64,000 bases of DNA, from positions 1,347,155 through 1,411,154 of the forward strand of contig NZ_CP048029.1 of the NCBI RefSeq assembly GCF_011290485.1, written 5' to 3'. The notes beneath the pieces were generated by a model. The model was not told the origin of the DNA. It did not search any database and saw nothing but the letters and a program-made list of their open reading frames with translations. The translations under genes were made by a program, and so were the position numbers. Below, in pieces: positions 1 through 8,402 of the stretch. This DNA comes from Caldichromatium japonicum (GTDB lineage Bacteria > Pseudomonadota > Gammaproteobacteria > Chromatiales > Chromatiaceae). Positions within the stretch are counted from its first letter, which is position 1. Every line of letters begins with the position of its first letter.

Positions 1-2
1 GC

Positions 3-2241
3 GCTACCCAGGCTGCGCCAGCCCCTGCAGGAGAGCAGGCCACCCCGGCGCCGCAGAGCACTGCAGAGCAGGCACCGTCTGCCGCCGCTGCCGAGGCTGC
101 ATCGAAAGTCAGTCCCGTCAAAGCGGCGTCGCGTAGCGCCAAGAAGGCAGCCAAGCCGGCGCTCAAGCTCGGTAAGAGCGCGGCGGAATGGCTGGCACGC
201 GCCAAACAGGCGCAGCAAGCTGGCAAGGTCGCTGATGCCCGGCTTTTTGTCGAGCTGGCGATCAGGCGGGATCACGATTATCTCGATGGGTGGTTTTTTC
301 TGGCGCGTTTACACTAATGAATGCAATCAAATAGAGTTCTGCATCCAGGCGCTATGGGAGTGCTTTCGCATAAATAATGATGGCTCGTATCTGTCTGATA
401 TTAGAGCATTATTGCGTAGAACCGGAAGGATCGACGAGGCGCTGAAGGTGCTCAAGCAGGCGACGGCACTTGAGCCAAAAAATGCCATTGCCTGGAATAA
501 CTAGGGCAATGCCCTAGAAGAGATTGGCGATCTTGATGAGGCAGAAAAGGCCCTTCGAACAGCTCTGACACTCAAAGAGGATTATGCTGATGCTTGGGCC
601 AATCTAGGGCTCATTTTGGAAGGAAAGATGGATGAAGACAGGGCATTAGAGTGCTATGACAAATCGCTTGAGCTAAATAGCAAAAAAGCCAAGATATTAT
701 TGAGAAAGGCCAAACTCCTGCTGCGATATGATCGGCACACTGAATCGCATGAGCTGCTCGATCGCGCGCTGGCATTAGGCGACTCACCCCTTCCTAACTG
801 CTTTGCCTATTGGCTCACTGTGCCATCGATCATGGAATCACGTTTGGCGATTGCCAAATGGCGGGCACGCTATCAGCACGGCATCGAAACCCTGATGGCG
901 ATGGAAGGCACACTTGATGACCTGAAAGAGTCCGCATCTGGCTCCTTCGAGCTCGCCTACCACGATGAAGACGACCGCCCGCTCCTGGAGGCGCTAAGCC
1001 GCCTCTTTCGCGCCAAGACGCCAGAGCTCAATTACACCGCACCACACATCGCCGCTTGGCAGCCACCACATAATCGGCGCATCCGCATCGGCTTTTGTTC
1101 GCAGTTTCTCGTCGGCTACACCATCGGCAAGCTCTATCAGGGGCTGATTCGCGGGCTGGATCGACAGCACTTCGAGGTGGTGCTCATCTATCCGCCACAG
1201 GTCAAGCGCGATGCGGTGCGTCAGGCGCTCTCTCAGAGCTGTGATGGGGCCATCGAGCTGCGCGGGCGCCAGGCTGAATGGCAGGCGCAGGTGGCCGCAC
1301 TCGCGCTCGATGCGCTCTTCTACCCCGACATCGGCATGTCGCCGGCGACCTATTTTCTGGCCCATGCGCGGCTCGCGCCGGTGCAGTTGGTGAGCTATGG
1401 CCACCCGGATACCACCGGCATCGACACGCTCGATTATTTCCTCGGTGCCGATGCGCCGCTGGAACCGCAATAGGCTGAGGCGCACTACAGCGAGCGGCTA
1501 ATCCGCTGCCGGCGGCTGCCGTTTAGTTATCAGCTCTTCGTCCTGCCCAAGGAGATCCCGCCGCGCGCCGCACTCGGCTTGCCCGAGACGGGCACCCTCT
1601 ATGGCTGCCCGCAGTCGCTGTTCAAATTCCATCCGGACTTCGATGCGGTGCTCGCCGAGATCGCCGCCGGTGACCCGCAGGGGCACATCGTCTTGATCGA
1701 TGGCCACAGCAAAAGCTGGAGCGAGCGGCTCAGGGCGCGCTGGGCGCGCAGCGCCCCGATTTTGCTTGAGCGCGTGCGCTTTGTGCCGCGGGTGCCGCTC
1801 GATCGCTTCATGGGTTTGCTGGCGCATTTTGCGGTGGTGCTCGATCCGATCCATTTTGGCTCGGGCAATACGCTCTATGAGGCGATGGCCTATAGCCAGC
1901 CGGTCATCACCTTGCTGGGACGCTTTGCCTGCGGGCGCTTCGTGGCCGCGGCCTATCAGCAGATGGGGTTAGAAGACATCGCGCCGATTGCCCGCTCGAT
2001 CGAGGAGTATGCTTCTGTGGCGCTGTCCTTCGGCCGCGACCCTGCTCGCCGCCAGGCCTTCCGCGAGTCGGCGCTCGCCGCCCGGGAAAAGCTCTATGCC
2101 GACATCCAGGCGGTGCGTGAGTTCGAGGCCTTCATCGAAGCAGCACTCCAAGCGGCAGCGCGCGGCGAAAAACTGCCCTCCGGCTTCCGGCTGGGCGAGA
2201 ACGCCGCCCCGAGGGGGCTGACTGTGGGAGCCGAACCATGA
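3..2241 (+). pseudogene. TPR / O-GlcNAc transferase-like (SPINDLY-type) glycosyltransferase, degraded; 5' end outside window
   Basis: The family adds a sugar to proteins or glycans, using N-terminal TPRs for substrate binding and a C-terminal GT41-like catalytic region. An Ala/Pro/Lys-rich stretch and one TPR are read in one frame from base 3 to a TAA at 315-317. From about 318 the next frame takes over with more TPRs (about 390-780) and the catalytic part (about 1070-2160; 'RIRIGFCSQF', 'VQLVSYGHP', 'GSGNTLYEAMAYSQPV'). That second frame is open to 2241 apart from two TAG codons, at 502-504 (where TPRs have 'WNNLGNAL', so TTG to TAG fits) and at 1471-1473 (before 'AEAHYSERL'). One frameshift plus two nonsense codons argue for a pseudogene. 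Bases about 300-830 are visibly more AT-rich than the flanks, suggesting a recombined or foreign segment. The stop overlaps the ATG of an epimerase remnant. The family call is firm; complete inactivity is inferred. Confidence 0.85.
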
Positions 2242-2305
2242 CCCCGGCCACGCTGCTCTACCTTCGGTGCCGGTTTCATCGGCTCGCACCTCATCGACCG
2301 GGTAG
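2238..2305 (+). pseudogene. NAD-dependent sugar-nucleotide epimerase/dehydratase, N-terminal remnant
   Basis: An ATG at 2238 overlaps the preceding glycosyltransferase stop in the ATGA arrangement typical of coupled genes. It begins 'MTPATLL'. The Rossmann-fold glycine loop of extended SDR epimerases ('GAGFIGSHLIDR') follows immediately, but in another frame (from 2266), so there is an indel near 2258-2265. Similarity ends near 2305 and nothing epimerase-like follows. Only about 25 residues are recognisable, so identity rests on the glycine motif and the sugar-gene context. Confidence 0.5.
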
Positions 2306-2508
2306 GCAACGCGGCATTTTGGCGAGCATGGCTTTGCAAAGGTAGAATCAGGCTTAATCCTATCGCGATGGGCTGCATCCCTGGCATTGCTCAATAGATT
2401 TTCCCCCTTCTCCTGCGGGTGAACCTGTTTGTAAAACCGTCGCCAACCGCTGCATCCCGCTTTAAAATGCTATACAGGCGGTAGACCGTCCCGCCTTTGA
2501 CCCCCTCC

Positions 2509-2587
2509 CGCCGAGGAGCGCTGCAACCCGCTGCTGCGGGCCAGGCTCGGCGCTGTGGGATGTGTTTCACCAAACGGCGCTCACTCG
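2509..2587 (+). promoter_or_regulatory. S-adenosylhomocysteine (SAH) riboswitch upstream of ahcY
   Basis: The leader holds the conserved blocks of the SAH riboswitch in order: CCGAGGAGCGCTGCAAC (about 2511-2527), a short variable hairpin (CCG/CGG), GCCAGGCTCGG (about 2540-2551) and AACGGCGCTCAC (about 2573-2584). GAGCGC can pair with GCGCTC, and CCGAG with CTCGG, giving the expected architecture. It lies about 25 nt before the ahcY start. The known class turns expression on when SAH accumulates, matching ahcY, which removes SAH. The identification rests on sequence blocks and pairings seen by eye plus gene context. Confidence 0.88.
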
Positions 2588-2611
2588 AAATCCGATCGAG
2601 GTTTCATTCCC

Positions 2612-4018
2612 ATGAGTGAGTTTACCGACTACAAGGTCGCAGATATCCGCCTGGCGGATTTTGGCCGCAAAGAGATCGCCATCGCCGAGACAGAGATGCC
2701 GGGTCTGATGGCAATCCGTAAAAAATATGCGGCCTCTAAGCCGCTTGCCGGCGCACGGATCAGCGGCAGCCTGCACATGACCATCCAGACCGCGGTGCTG
2801 ATTGAGACGCTGATCGAGCTCGGCGCCCAGGTGCGTTGGTGCTCGTGCAACATCTTTTCCACACAGGACCATGCCGCAGCCGCCCTGGCGGCGCGCGGCG
2901 TCCCGGTCTTCGCCTGGAAGGGCGAGACCCTGGAGGAATACTGGTGGTGTACCGAACAGGCGCTGACCTGGCCGGACGGCAAGGGTCCAAACATGCTCCT
3001 CGATGACGGCGGTGACGCGACCCTGATGGTCCACAAAGGTGTCGAGTTCGAAAGGGCAGGGGGCATCCCCGAGCCTGCACCGACCGACAGCGAGGACTGG
3101 GCCGCCTTCTTGACGACCCTCAAGTGCGTCTTTGCACGCAATCGCGAGCATTGGCACCGGATCACCGCGGGGATCAAAGGGGTCACGGAGGAGACCACGA
3201 CCGGCGTGCATCGACTCTATGAGATGGCCAAGCAGGGCACGCTCTTGTTCCCGGCGATCAATGTCAACGACTCGGTCACCAAGTCCAAGTTCGACAACCT
3301 CTATGGCTGCCGCGAGTCGCTGGTCGATGGCATCAAGCGCGCGACCGATGTCATGATTGCCGGCAAGATCGCCATGGTCTGCGGCTATGGCGATGTCGGG
3401 AAGGGCTGCTGTCAGTCGCTGCGGGGACTCGGTGCGACCGTCTGGGTCTCGGAGATCGATCCGATCTGCGCCCTGCAAGCGGCGATGGAGGGCTATCGCG
3501 TGGTGACTATGGATGAGGCGGCACCGGTGGCCGATATCTTCGTTACCGCTACCGGCAACCTCAATGTCATCACCCATGATCACATGCAGGCGATGAAGGA
3601 TCAGGCCATCGTGTGCAACATCGGTCACTTCGACAATGAGATCGATGTCACCAGCCTCTCCCAATACCGCTGGGAGGAGATCAAGCCCCAGGTCGATCAT
3701 GTGATCTTCCCCGATGGCAAGCGCATCATCCTGCTCGCCAAGGGCCGGCTGGTGAATCTCGGGTGTGCGACTGGGCATCCGAGCTTCGTGATGTCCAATA
3801 GCTTCACCAATCAGGTGCTCGCCCAGATCGAGCTCTTCACCAAGACCGATGAGTATCCGGTCGGGGTCTACACACTGCCCAAGCATCTGGACGAGATGGT
3901 CGCCCGGCTGCATCTGGAAAAGATCGGTGCCAAACTGACCACCCTCACCCCCGAACAGGCCGCATACATCGGGGTGCCGATCGAGGGGCCCTATAAGCCG
4001 GATCATTACCGGTATTAA
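2612..4018 (+). CDS. ahcY: Adenosylhomocysteinase (SAH hydrolase)
   Basis: Hydrolyses S-adenosylhomocysteine to homocysteine and adenosine, the step that clears the inhibitory product of SAM-dependent methylation; cytosolic, uses bound NAD. The 468-residue product has the typical family length. Visible signatures include '[17 protein letters not shown]', '[14 protein letters not shown]', the NAD-binding '[11 protein letters not shown]', '[12 protein letters not shown]' and the C-terminal 'KPDHYRY'. The ATG at 2612 is chosen because the protein then begins '[20 protein letters not shown]' as in homologues; an in-frame ATG at 2555 lies inside the riboswitch. Control by the SAH riboswitch directly upstream is expected. 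metF follows after about 200 bases, supplying the methyl group for homocysteine recycling. Confidence 0.97.
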   Translation: MSEFTDYKVADIRLADFGRKEIAIAETEMPGLMAIRKKYAASKPLAGARISGSLHMTIQTAVLIETLIELGAQVRWCSCNIFSTQDHAAAALAARGVPVFAWKGETLEEYWWCTEQALTWPDGKGPNMLLDDGGDATLMVHKGVEFERAGGIPEPAPTDSEDWAAFLTTLKCVFARNREHWHRITAGIKGVTEETTTGVHRLYEMAKQGTLLFPAINVNDSVTKSKFDNLYGCRESLVDGIKRATDVMIAGKIAMVCGYGDVGKGCCQSLRGLGATVWVSEIDPICALQAAMEGYRVVTMDEAAPVADIFVTATGNLNVITHDHMQAMKDQAIVCNIGHFDNEIDVTSLSQYRWEEIKPQVDHVIFPDGKRIILLAKGRLVNLGCATGHPSFVMSNSFTNQVLAQIELFTKTDEYPVGVYTLPKHLDEMVARLHLEKIGAKLTTLTPEQAAYIGVPIEGPYKPDHYRY

Positions 4019-4035
4019 GGAACCGGTATTAAGGA
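4008..4035 (+). repeat. 14-bp tandem duplication over the ahcY stop codon
   Basis: Two perfect adjacent copies of ACCGGTATTAAGGA; the first contains the TAA stop of ahcY. It looks like a recent slippage duplication without coding effect. Confidence 0.8.
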
Positions 4036-4057
4036 CGCATCCGGTTCAGCCGCCGGT

Positions 4058-4097
4058 CGGGGAGGGGGTGGGATAACAGGGGCACACCCCCTCCCCG
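4058..4097 (+). terminator. GC-rich hairpin after ahcY
   Basis: A 12-bp perfect stem (CGGGGAGGGGGT at 4058-4069, complement at 4086-4097) with a 16-nt loop, 40 nt after the ahcY stop. Only a short T run (CTCTTT) follows, so termination could be weak and metF may be partly co-transcribed. Confidence 0.5.
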
Positions 4098-4212
4098 AGG
4101 GGCTCTTTAAGACCCTAAGGGATAGGAAGGCCCCCTCAAATAGACGGCGGCTGGCGGATCTTGTCGATACCTGCCATCGATGTTGATCATCGGGAGCTGG
4201 AGGGCCCTTTTG

Positions 4213-5097
4213 ATGTCATCCCTATCCAATCAGGGACCTATCTATAGCGTTGAGCTCTTTCCCCCTAAGACCCCCGAGGGCATGGTGCGGCTTAAAGAGG
4301 AGGTCGGTCGGATAGTTGATTTGGGGCCGGCCTATTTCTCGGTCACCTATGGGGCGGGGGGATCGACCCGCGAGGGGACCTTTGAGACTGTCAGCTGGCT
4401 CCAGGCGCAGGGGTTAATCGCTGCTCCCCATCTAGCCTGTATCGGCTCAAGCCGCGCCCAGATCCGTGAGATCCTCGAGCGCTACCAGCAACTCGGGATC
4501 CGGCGTCTGGTGGCGCTGCGCGGCGATCTGCCGTCGGGGATGGGGTGGGGGAATACCGGCGAATTTCGGTATGCCAATGAATTGGTGAGCTTTGTCCGCG
4601 CCGAGTTTGGCGAGTGGTTTTTGATCGAGGTCGCCGCCTATCCCGAGTATCACCCGCAGGCCTCAAGCCCGGCACGCGACCTTGAAAACTTCAAGCGCAA
4701 GGTCGAAGCGGGGGCCAATGGGGCCATCACCCAGTATTTCTATAACGCCGACGCCTATTTCCACTTTGTCGAAAACTGTCAGCGGCTTGGCATCGAGATC
4801 CCCATCGTGCCTGGCATCATGCCGATCACCAACTATGCTCAGCTTGCACGTTTTTCCGACATCTGCGGGGCTGAGATCCCGCGCTGGATCCGGCGCCGCT
4901 TGGAGGCATACGGCGAGGATCTCGATGGATTGCGGGAATTTGGCCACGAGGTGGTGCTCAGACTCTGCGAACGGCTGATGGGGGGTGGGGCACCGGGCCT
5001 GCATTTTTATTCCATGAATCAGGCCGGCCCCGTGCTGCGCTTGTGGCGTGACCTTGATCTGCCGCGACCCAGAGGCGAAGCAGCCGGCGCCGCTTGA
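4213..5097 (+). CDS. metF: Methylenetetrahydrofolate reductase
   Basis: Reduces 5,10-methylene-THF to 5-methyl-THF, the methyl donor for methionine synthase; flavoprotein TIM barrel, cytosolic. The 294-residue protein matches bacterial MetF length. Family features: 'YSVELFPPKT' near the N-terminus, 'FSVTYGAGGSTREGT', 'LVALRGDLP', 'GANGAITQYFYN' (flavin/folate region) and 'PIVPGIMPI'. The ATG at 4213 is preceded by GGAGG about 8 bases upstream and gives a homologue-like start ('MSSLSNQGPIYSVELFPP'); an ATG at 4180 in the same frame is less likely. Lies downstream of riboswitch-controlled ahcY and completes, with metH further right, the methyl cycle. Confidence 0.95.
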   Translation: MSSLSNQGPIYSVELFPPKTPEGMVRLKEEVGRIVDLGPAYFSVTYGAGGSTREGTFETVSWLQAQGLIAAPHLACIGSSRAQIREILERYQQLGIRRLVALRGDLPSGMGWGNTGEFRYANELVSFVRAEFGEWFLIEVAAYPEYHPQASSPARDLENFKRKVEAGANGAITQYFYNADAYFHFVENCQRLGIEIPIVPGIMPITNYAQLARFSDICGAEIPRWIRRRLEAYGEDLDGLREFGHEVVLRLCERLMGGGAPGLHFYSMNQAGPVLRLWRDLDLPRPRGEAAGAA

Positions 5098-5454
5098 GCC
5101 CTGCAGTCGGTCGGCGCTGGCCGATGTTTTATCCCTCTGCCCGATTGCGGATTATCAAATCATCAACGTTCGAGATTTGGTAGCTTTTTTCGCGGAATCA
5201 TCCACTCCTCCTTGATTTCAAACCGCTCCCCCTGCTTGGCGAGCGGTTTTTTTTTTGCCTGGCGTATCGGTCTTGTCGTCGGGGTACAGTGGCGCGGGAC
5301 TCAGAGGCGATCCTGGTAGAATTGGAAGCCATCTCCTTGCGATTGGCCCCAGGACCCATTCCATCGCCGATGATCCGCCATGCCCCAAGCGATCCGCAGC
5401 CAAGGTAGCAGTCAACCTGCCCTGATTCGATCCAGGTGTGCCGCACGTTCTCTG
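5098..5454. other. Intergenic region between metF and the OmpA-like gene
   Basis: Holds one clear rho-independent terminator (5221-5256), described separately, and no convincing gene. An in-frame ATG at 5380 could extend the downstream gene but would give an over-long, non-typical signal peptide. No clear sigma-70 promoter was recognised. Confidence 0.6.
5221..5256 (+). terminator. Rho-independent terminator
   Basis: Perfect stem AACCGCTC / GAGCGGTT with a 12-nt loop followed directly by a run of ten T residues: a textbook intrinsic terminator, about 125 nt after metF. Confidence 0.9.
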
Positions 5455-6489
5455 ATGTTGGGGCAGCAGGCTGCTCAGCGCCCCTGGCGCCAGGCGTTGC
5501 TCGGTGTGTGCTTGGCGTGCCTGACCTCTGCGGGTCAGGCGCAGATTGCCGGCCTCGACCGCAACCTGCCAGGTGCAGCGGACATCCCAGGTATCCCGCG
5601 TTTTGCTGGCTCAGTCAGCATCGGTCAGCGGGTCAGCCCGTTCGACGAGACCCAGATCCCGACTGGGCCCTGGGATACAGCGGCAAATGCCTGGAAAGAT
5701 AGCCTTAAGGTTGCTGGCCGGCGCAGCCGGGTTCTGTATCTGGCGCCGCGCAATGTCAGTTCACTCGAGGTGATCCGCAACTATCAGCAGGCGCTCGAGG
5801 AATTGGGCTATGAACGCCTGTATCAGTGCTCAGGGTTCGAGGAATGCGGCACTCGAATCGATCGCTTTTATGGCGATCCAACCAACGGCAAGCAGCTCAA
5901 CGAGCACTACCTTTTGCGCTATGTCTATTCAGACGGTTCGGTCCAGGAGCCGCGGCTCTATAGCGCCCGCCGTCAGACCCCAGAGGGCCAATCCTATGTC
6001 CTTGTCTTTGCAGCCTTTCAGGACAACTTCGCCGACTCGGCCGCAGGCAACCGGGTCGCGATCTTTGTCGAAGAGGTCTTGACCCGCCCGGTGAGCAAAC
6101 AAATGGTCTTGGTCGAAGCGCCAGAGATCGCCCTCGGGATCTCGGATGCGGGGCGGATCGCCATCCATAGCATCCAGTTCGACTCAGGTCAGGCGACCGT
6201 CAAGCCCGAGTCCATGCCCCAGATCGAACAGATCGCCCGTCTCTTAGCCGAACAGCCCAACCTCAGGCTCTATATCGTCGGGCACACCGACAATCGCGGG
6301 ACGCTGGACTATAACCTGGATCTTTCGCGCCGGCGCGCCGAGGAGGTAGTGCGTATTCTCATCCAGCGTTACGGTATCCTGGGCGAACGGCTCAAACCCG
6401 TGGGGGTGGCTAATCTCGCGCCCCTGACCAGCAATGCCACCGAGGAGGGCAGGGCGCTCAACCGCCGGGTCGAGATCGTCGCCCAATGA
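5455..6489 (+). CDS. DUF4892-like / OmpA-family envelope protein
   Basis: Predicted exported, peptidoglycan-binding protein. From the chosen ATG the N-terminus reads as a signal peptide ('RPWRQALLGVCLACLTSAGQA', cleavage after AQA). The middle third ('RVLYLAPRNVSSLEVIRNYQQAL' onward, with two Cys in 'CSGFEECG') resembles the DUF4892 module. The C-terminal about 110 residues are an OmpA-like domain: 'IQFDSGQATVKPES', 'LYIVGHTDNRGTLDYNLDLSRRRAEEVV', ending 'ALNRRVEIV', with the Asp/Arg residues that bind diaminopimelate. The next gene is 147 bases away and unrelated. The start is uncertain: an ATG at 5380 would add 25 residues in front of the signal peptide, and neither start has a good Shine-Dalgarno. 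The OmpA part is certain; the DUF4892 assignment is by resemblance. Confidence 0.85.
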   Translation: MLGQQAAQRPWRQALLGVCLACLTSAGQAQIAGLDRNLPGAADIPGIPRFAGSVSIGQRVSPFDETQIPTGPWDTAANAWKDSLKVAGRRSRVLYLAPRNVSSLEVIRNYQQALEELGYERLYQCSGFEECGTRIDRFYGDPTNGKQLNEHYLLRYVYSDGSVQEPRLYSARRQTPEGQSYVLVFAAFQDNFADSAAGNRVAIFVEEVLTRPVSKQMVLVEAPEIALGISDAGRIAIHSIQFDSGQATVKPESMPQIEQIARLLAEQPNLRLYIVGHTDNRGTLDYNLDLSRRRAEEVVRILIQRYGILGERLKPVGVANLAPLTSNATEEGRALNRRVEIVAQ

Positions 6490-6636
6490 GTCAAGGGTCA
6501 TGGGTGATCCGTAATACAGCGATCGTCTAGGTACACCGCTAGGATGCCGTCCGCCGCAAGATCCTGCCTGCCTTCTCGTCAGCACGTCCTGCGCTCAGAG
6601 CAAGCCGCTGCACCAGCGCCAAGCCGAGTATGATCC

Positions 6637-7212
6637 ATGCCTGTGACGCTCAAACTGCCCAAAGTCTACAAGACCCTCCTGATGCTTGCCATCGTGATCG
6701 GGCCCTTTTATTGGCTCACCTTCACCGAGGATGGTCGCTGGCGCACCGATCTTGCGCTCATGGGGTTTCTGGGTCGGCCTGATTTCAATGCCGCGCTGGA
6801 GTCCTTCACCAGCCATCTGACCGAATCCGAGCTGCGTTCGACCTTCGCCAAGCTCGATTGGCAATGCAGCGCTGGCGCCAATCGATTCGGCAACCGGCAT
6901 TGCGCAGCGATGATCGGCACGTTCAATCAGATTCCGGCGCGTTCTGCCCATCTGTTCTTTCAGGGCGGTGCGCTCAGCGCGGTCAAAGTCGTCTATCAGA
7001 CAGCCTATCACGCGCAAGTCCGCCGTTGGATCGAGCGGCGTGCAAAGACCGTTCAGCAGGGCGCCCTGCCGTCTGCGATCGCCGACCAGGGGGTCATCGT
7101 CCAGCCGGTCGCTGGCGGGGTCTTGCTGCTCCCCGAGTCCGCGCCGAGCAAGGAAGACGAACCAGCCCTGATCTGGATGGCGCACGAGGCAATGGAGACC
7201 GCTGGGGAATAG
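6637..7212 (+). CDS. Hypothetical membrane-anchored protein
   Basis: No family was recognised. The 191-residue product starts 'MPVTLKLPKVYKTLLMLAIVIGPFYWLTF', a single N-terminal membrane segment or uncleaved signal, followed by about 160 soluble residues predicted outside the cytoplasm. Two cysteines ('LDWQCSAG', 'NRHCAAM') about 20 residues apart could form a disulfide. Codon use resembles the neighbours, so it is probably a real chromosomal gene of narrow distribution. It stands alone between the OmpA-like gene and a convergent gene. Confidence 0.7.
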   Translation: MPVTLKLPKVYKTLLMLAIVIGPFYWLTFTEDGRWRTDLALMGFLGRPDFNAALESFTSHLTESELRSTFAKLDWQCSAGANRFGNRHCAAMIGTFNQIPARSAHLFFQGGALSAVKVVYQTAYHAQVRRWIERRAKTVQQGALPSAIADQGVIVQPVAGGVLLLPESAPSKEDEPALIWMAHEAMETAGE

Positions 7213-7363
7213 AGGCTGTCTCATACAGCAAGCCGCCGCGGCGTCTGTAGCTTGCGGGTTTGAGCGGTTCGCCTTATCAAGCGGCAACCTGTGTCCATCC
7301 GCGAAGCGGATGAAGCCCTTGGGATTTCAGATGCCCTGATCCCAGGGGCGGGAGCGCCTACCT

Positions 7364-8173
7364 TCAGTGTCCGGTGCCGCGGCCAAAGAGCTCATAGAGC
7401 GAAAGGACGATCTCGATCACGATCAGGATCACGATATACCATTCGACCCGCAGGCTGCGCTTGCTTTGCAAGAGGTCGAGGAGGGTGACCGCTGTCTCAT
7501 GGATCAGAGCCAGTTTGCGTTCTAGAGCCAGTTGGCGCTCGCGGATCTCGTATTCGGCCTCCAGGCTTAAAAACAGGCGTTCCAGGTCTGGACGCTCCCA
7601 GATCACCTCGGGCTTGTCGCCGATCTCACCGCGCCCGACCATGGCTTGCTGGATGGCCAATGCCTCGCCGATATGCCGGATCAGGGTATCGGCGCTATTG
7701 ACGCCCCGCCCATAGCGACGCATCTGTTCGGCCAAGGGTTCGATGCGGTCGAAGGCCAGGGCTACCCGCGCCTCCTGATCGGCGAGGAGGACGCTCTTGC
7801 CTAGGATGTCGGCGACGACCTGAAGGCGTGCTGGGTCGGCATCGGCGAGGACCAGGCGCTCGCGCTCTAACCCCTCGGTCCGCCCGGGATCGACCAGGAT
7901 CGAAAGGTCCTCGGCCTCGGGTTGAGCGAGCGGGTCCTTGATAAAGGGCGCAAGTTCGGCGATGAAGGCTGCGGTCTGGCCATCATCGACATTGAACAAG
8001 ACCACCGCCCCCGAGCGAAAGAGGACCGCGCGTCCCTGTTCACCGATCAGCACGGCCAAGGGGTTGATGGCGAGCGATTCCAGGTGGCCGAGGCGTTTGA
8101 TGTCGAGGTGCCGGCCCAGGAGTCTGGCACGGGCATTGAGGCTATAAGGGCCTTCGCCGTTGAGATATGTCAT
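7364..8173 (-). CDS. RMD1/YagE (DUF155) family protein
   Basis: Resembles the DUF155 family (yeast Rmd1/Rmd8, bacterial YagE-like), whose biochemical role is unclear; eukaryotic members are mitochondrial. Features in the 269 residues: 'GRAVLFRSGAVVLFNV' in the conserved N-terminal half, a central helical stretch with 'KSVLLADQEARVALAFDRIEPLAEQM', a charged helix ('ERQLALERKLALIHETAVTLLDLLQSKRSLRVEWYIV') and a C-terminal membrane helix ('VILIVIEIVLSLYELF'), the usual family layout. The start was set at 'MTYLNGEGPYSLNARARLLG'; a further upstream ATG (8236) would add a non-conserved 21 residues. It lies 229 bases downstream of the WD40 gene on the same strand but probably has its own promoter. 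Confidence 0.8.
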   Translation of the reverse strand: MTYLNGEGPYSLNARARLLGRHLDIKRLGHLESLAINPLAVLIGEQGRAVLFRSGAVVLFNVDDGQTAAFIAELAPFIKDPLAQPEAEDLSILVDPGRTEGLERERLVLADADPARLQVVADILGKSVLLADQEARVALAFDRIEPLAEQMRRYGRGVNSADTLIRHIGEALAIQQAMVGRGEIGDKPEVIWERPDLERLFLSLEAEYEIRERQLALERKLALIHETAVTLLDLLQSKRSLRVEWYIVILIVIEIVLSLYELFGRGTGH

Positions 8174-8402
8174 AAGGTGACATCGCGGTGATGGGGTGGA
8201 GGGGAATGCATCTTGGTCAATGCCCCCATGATGCATCTTTTATGTGACAGACTCTGCGCCAGGGGCTGCGCCATTGGCCGGATCAAGCCAACTGCAATAG
8301 CCATGAAACCCGACGCCTGTTTCATTCGCAAGGGCCAAACGCCTGCGCAACAGAGTAGATTCCGGATTGCCCCCGCCTGATGGTCTTGATCACACTGGAT
8401 TG

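Noticed and set aside
502..1473. Programmed amber recoding (for example pyrrolysine) in the glycosyltransferase
   Set aside because: A frameshift in the same gene and a degraded downstream partner make decay the simpler reading; kept only as a check.
2567..4006. Long minus-strand open frame (479 codons) opposite ahcY
   Set aside because: It mirrors the codon structure of ahcY, has no family motif and no ribosome binding site; a GC-rich shadow.
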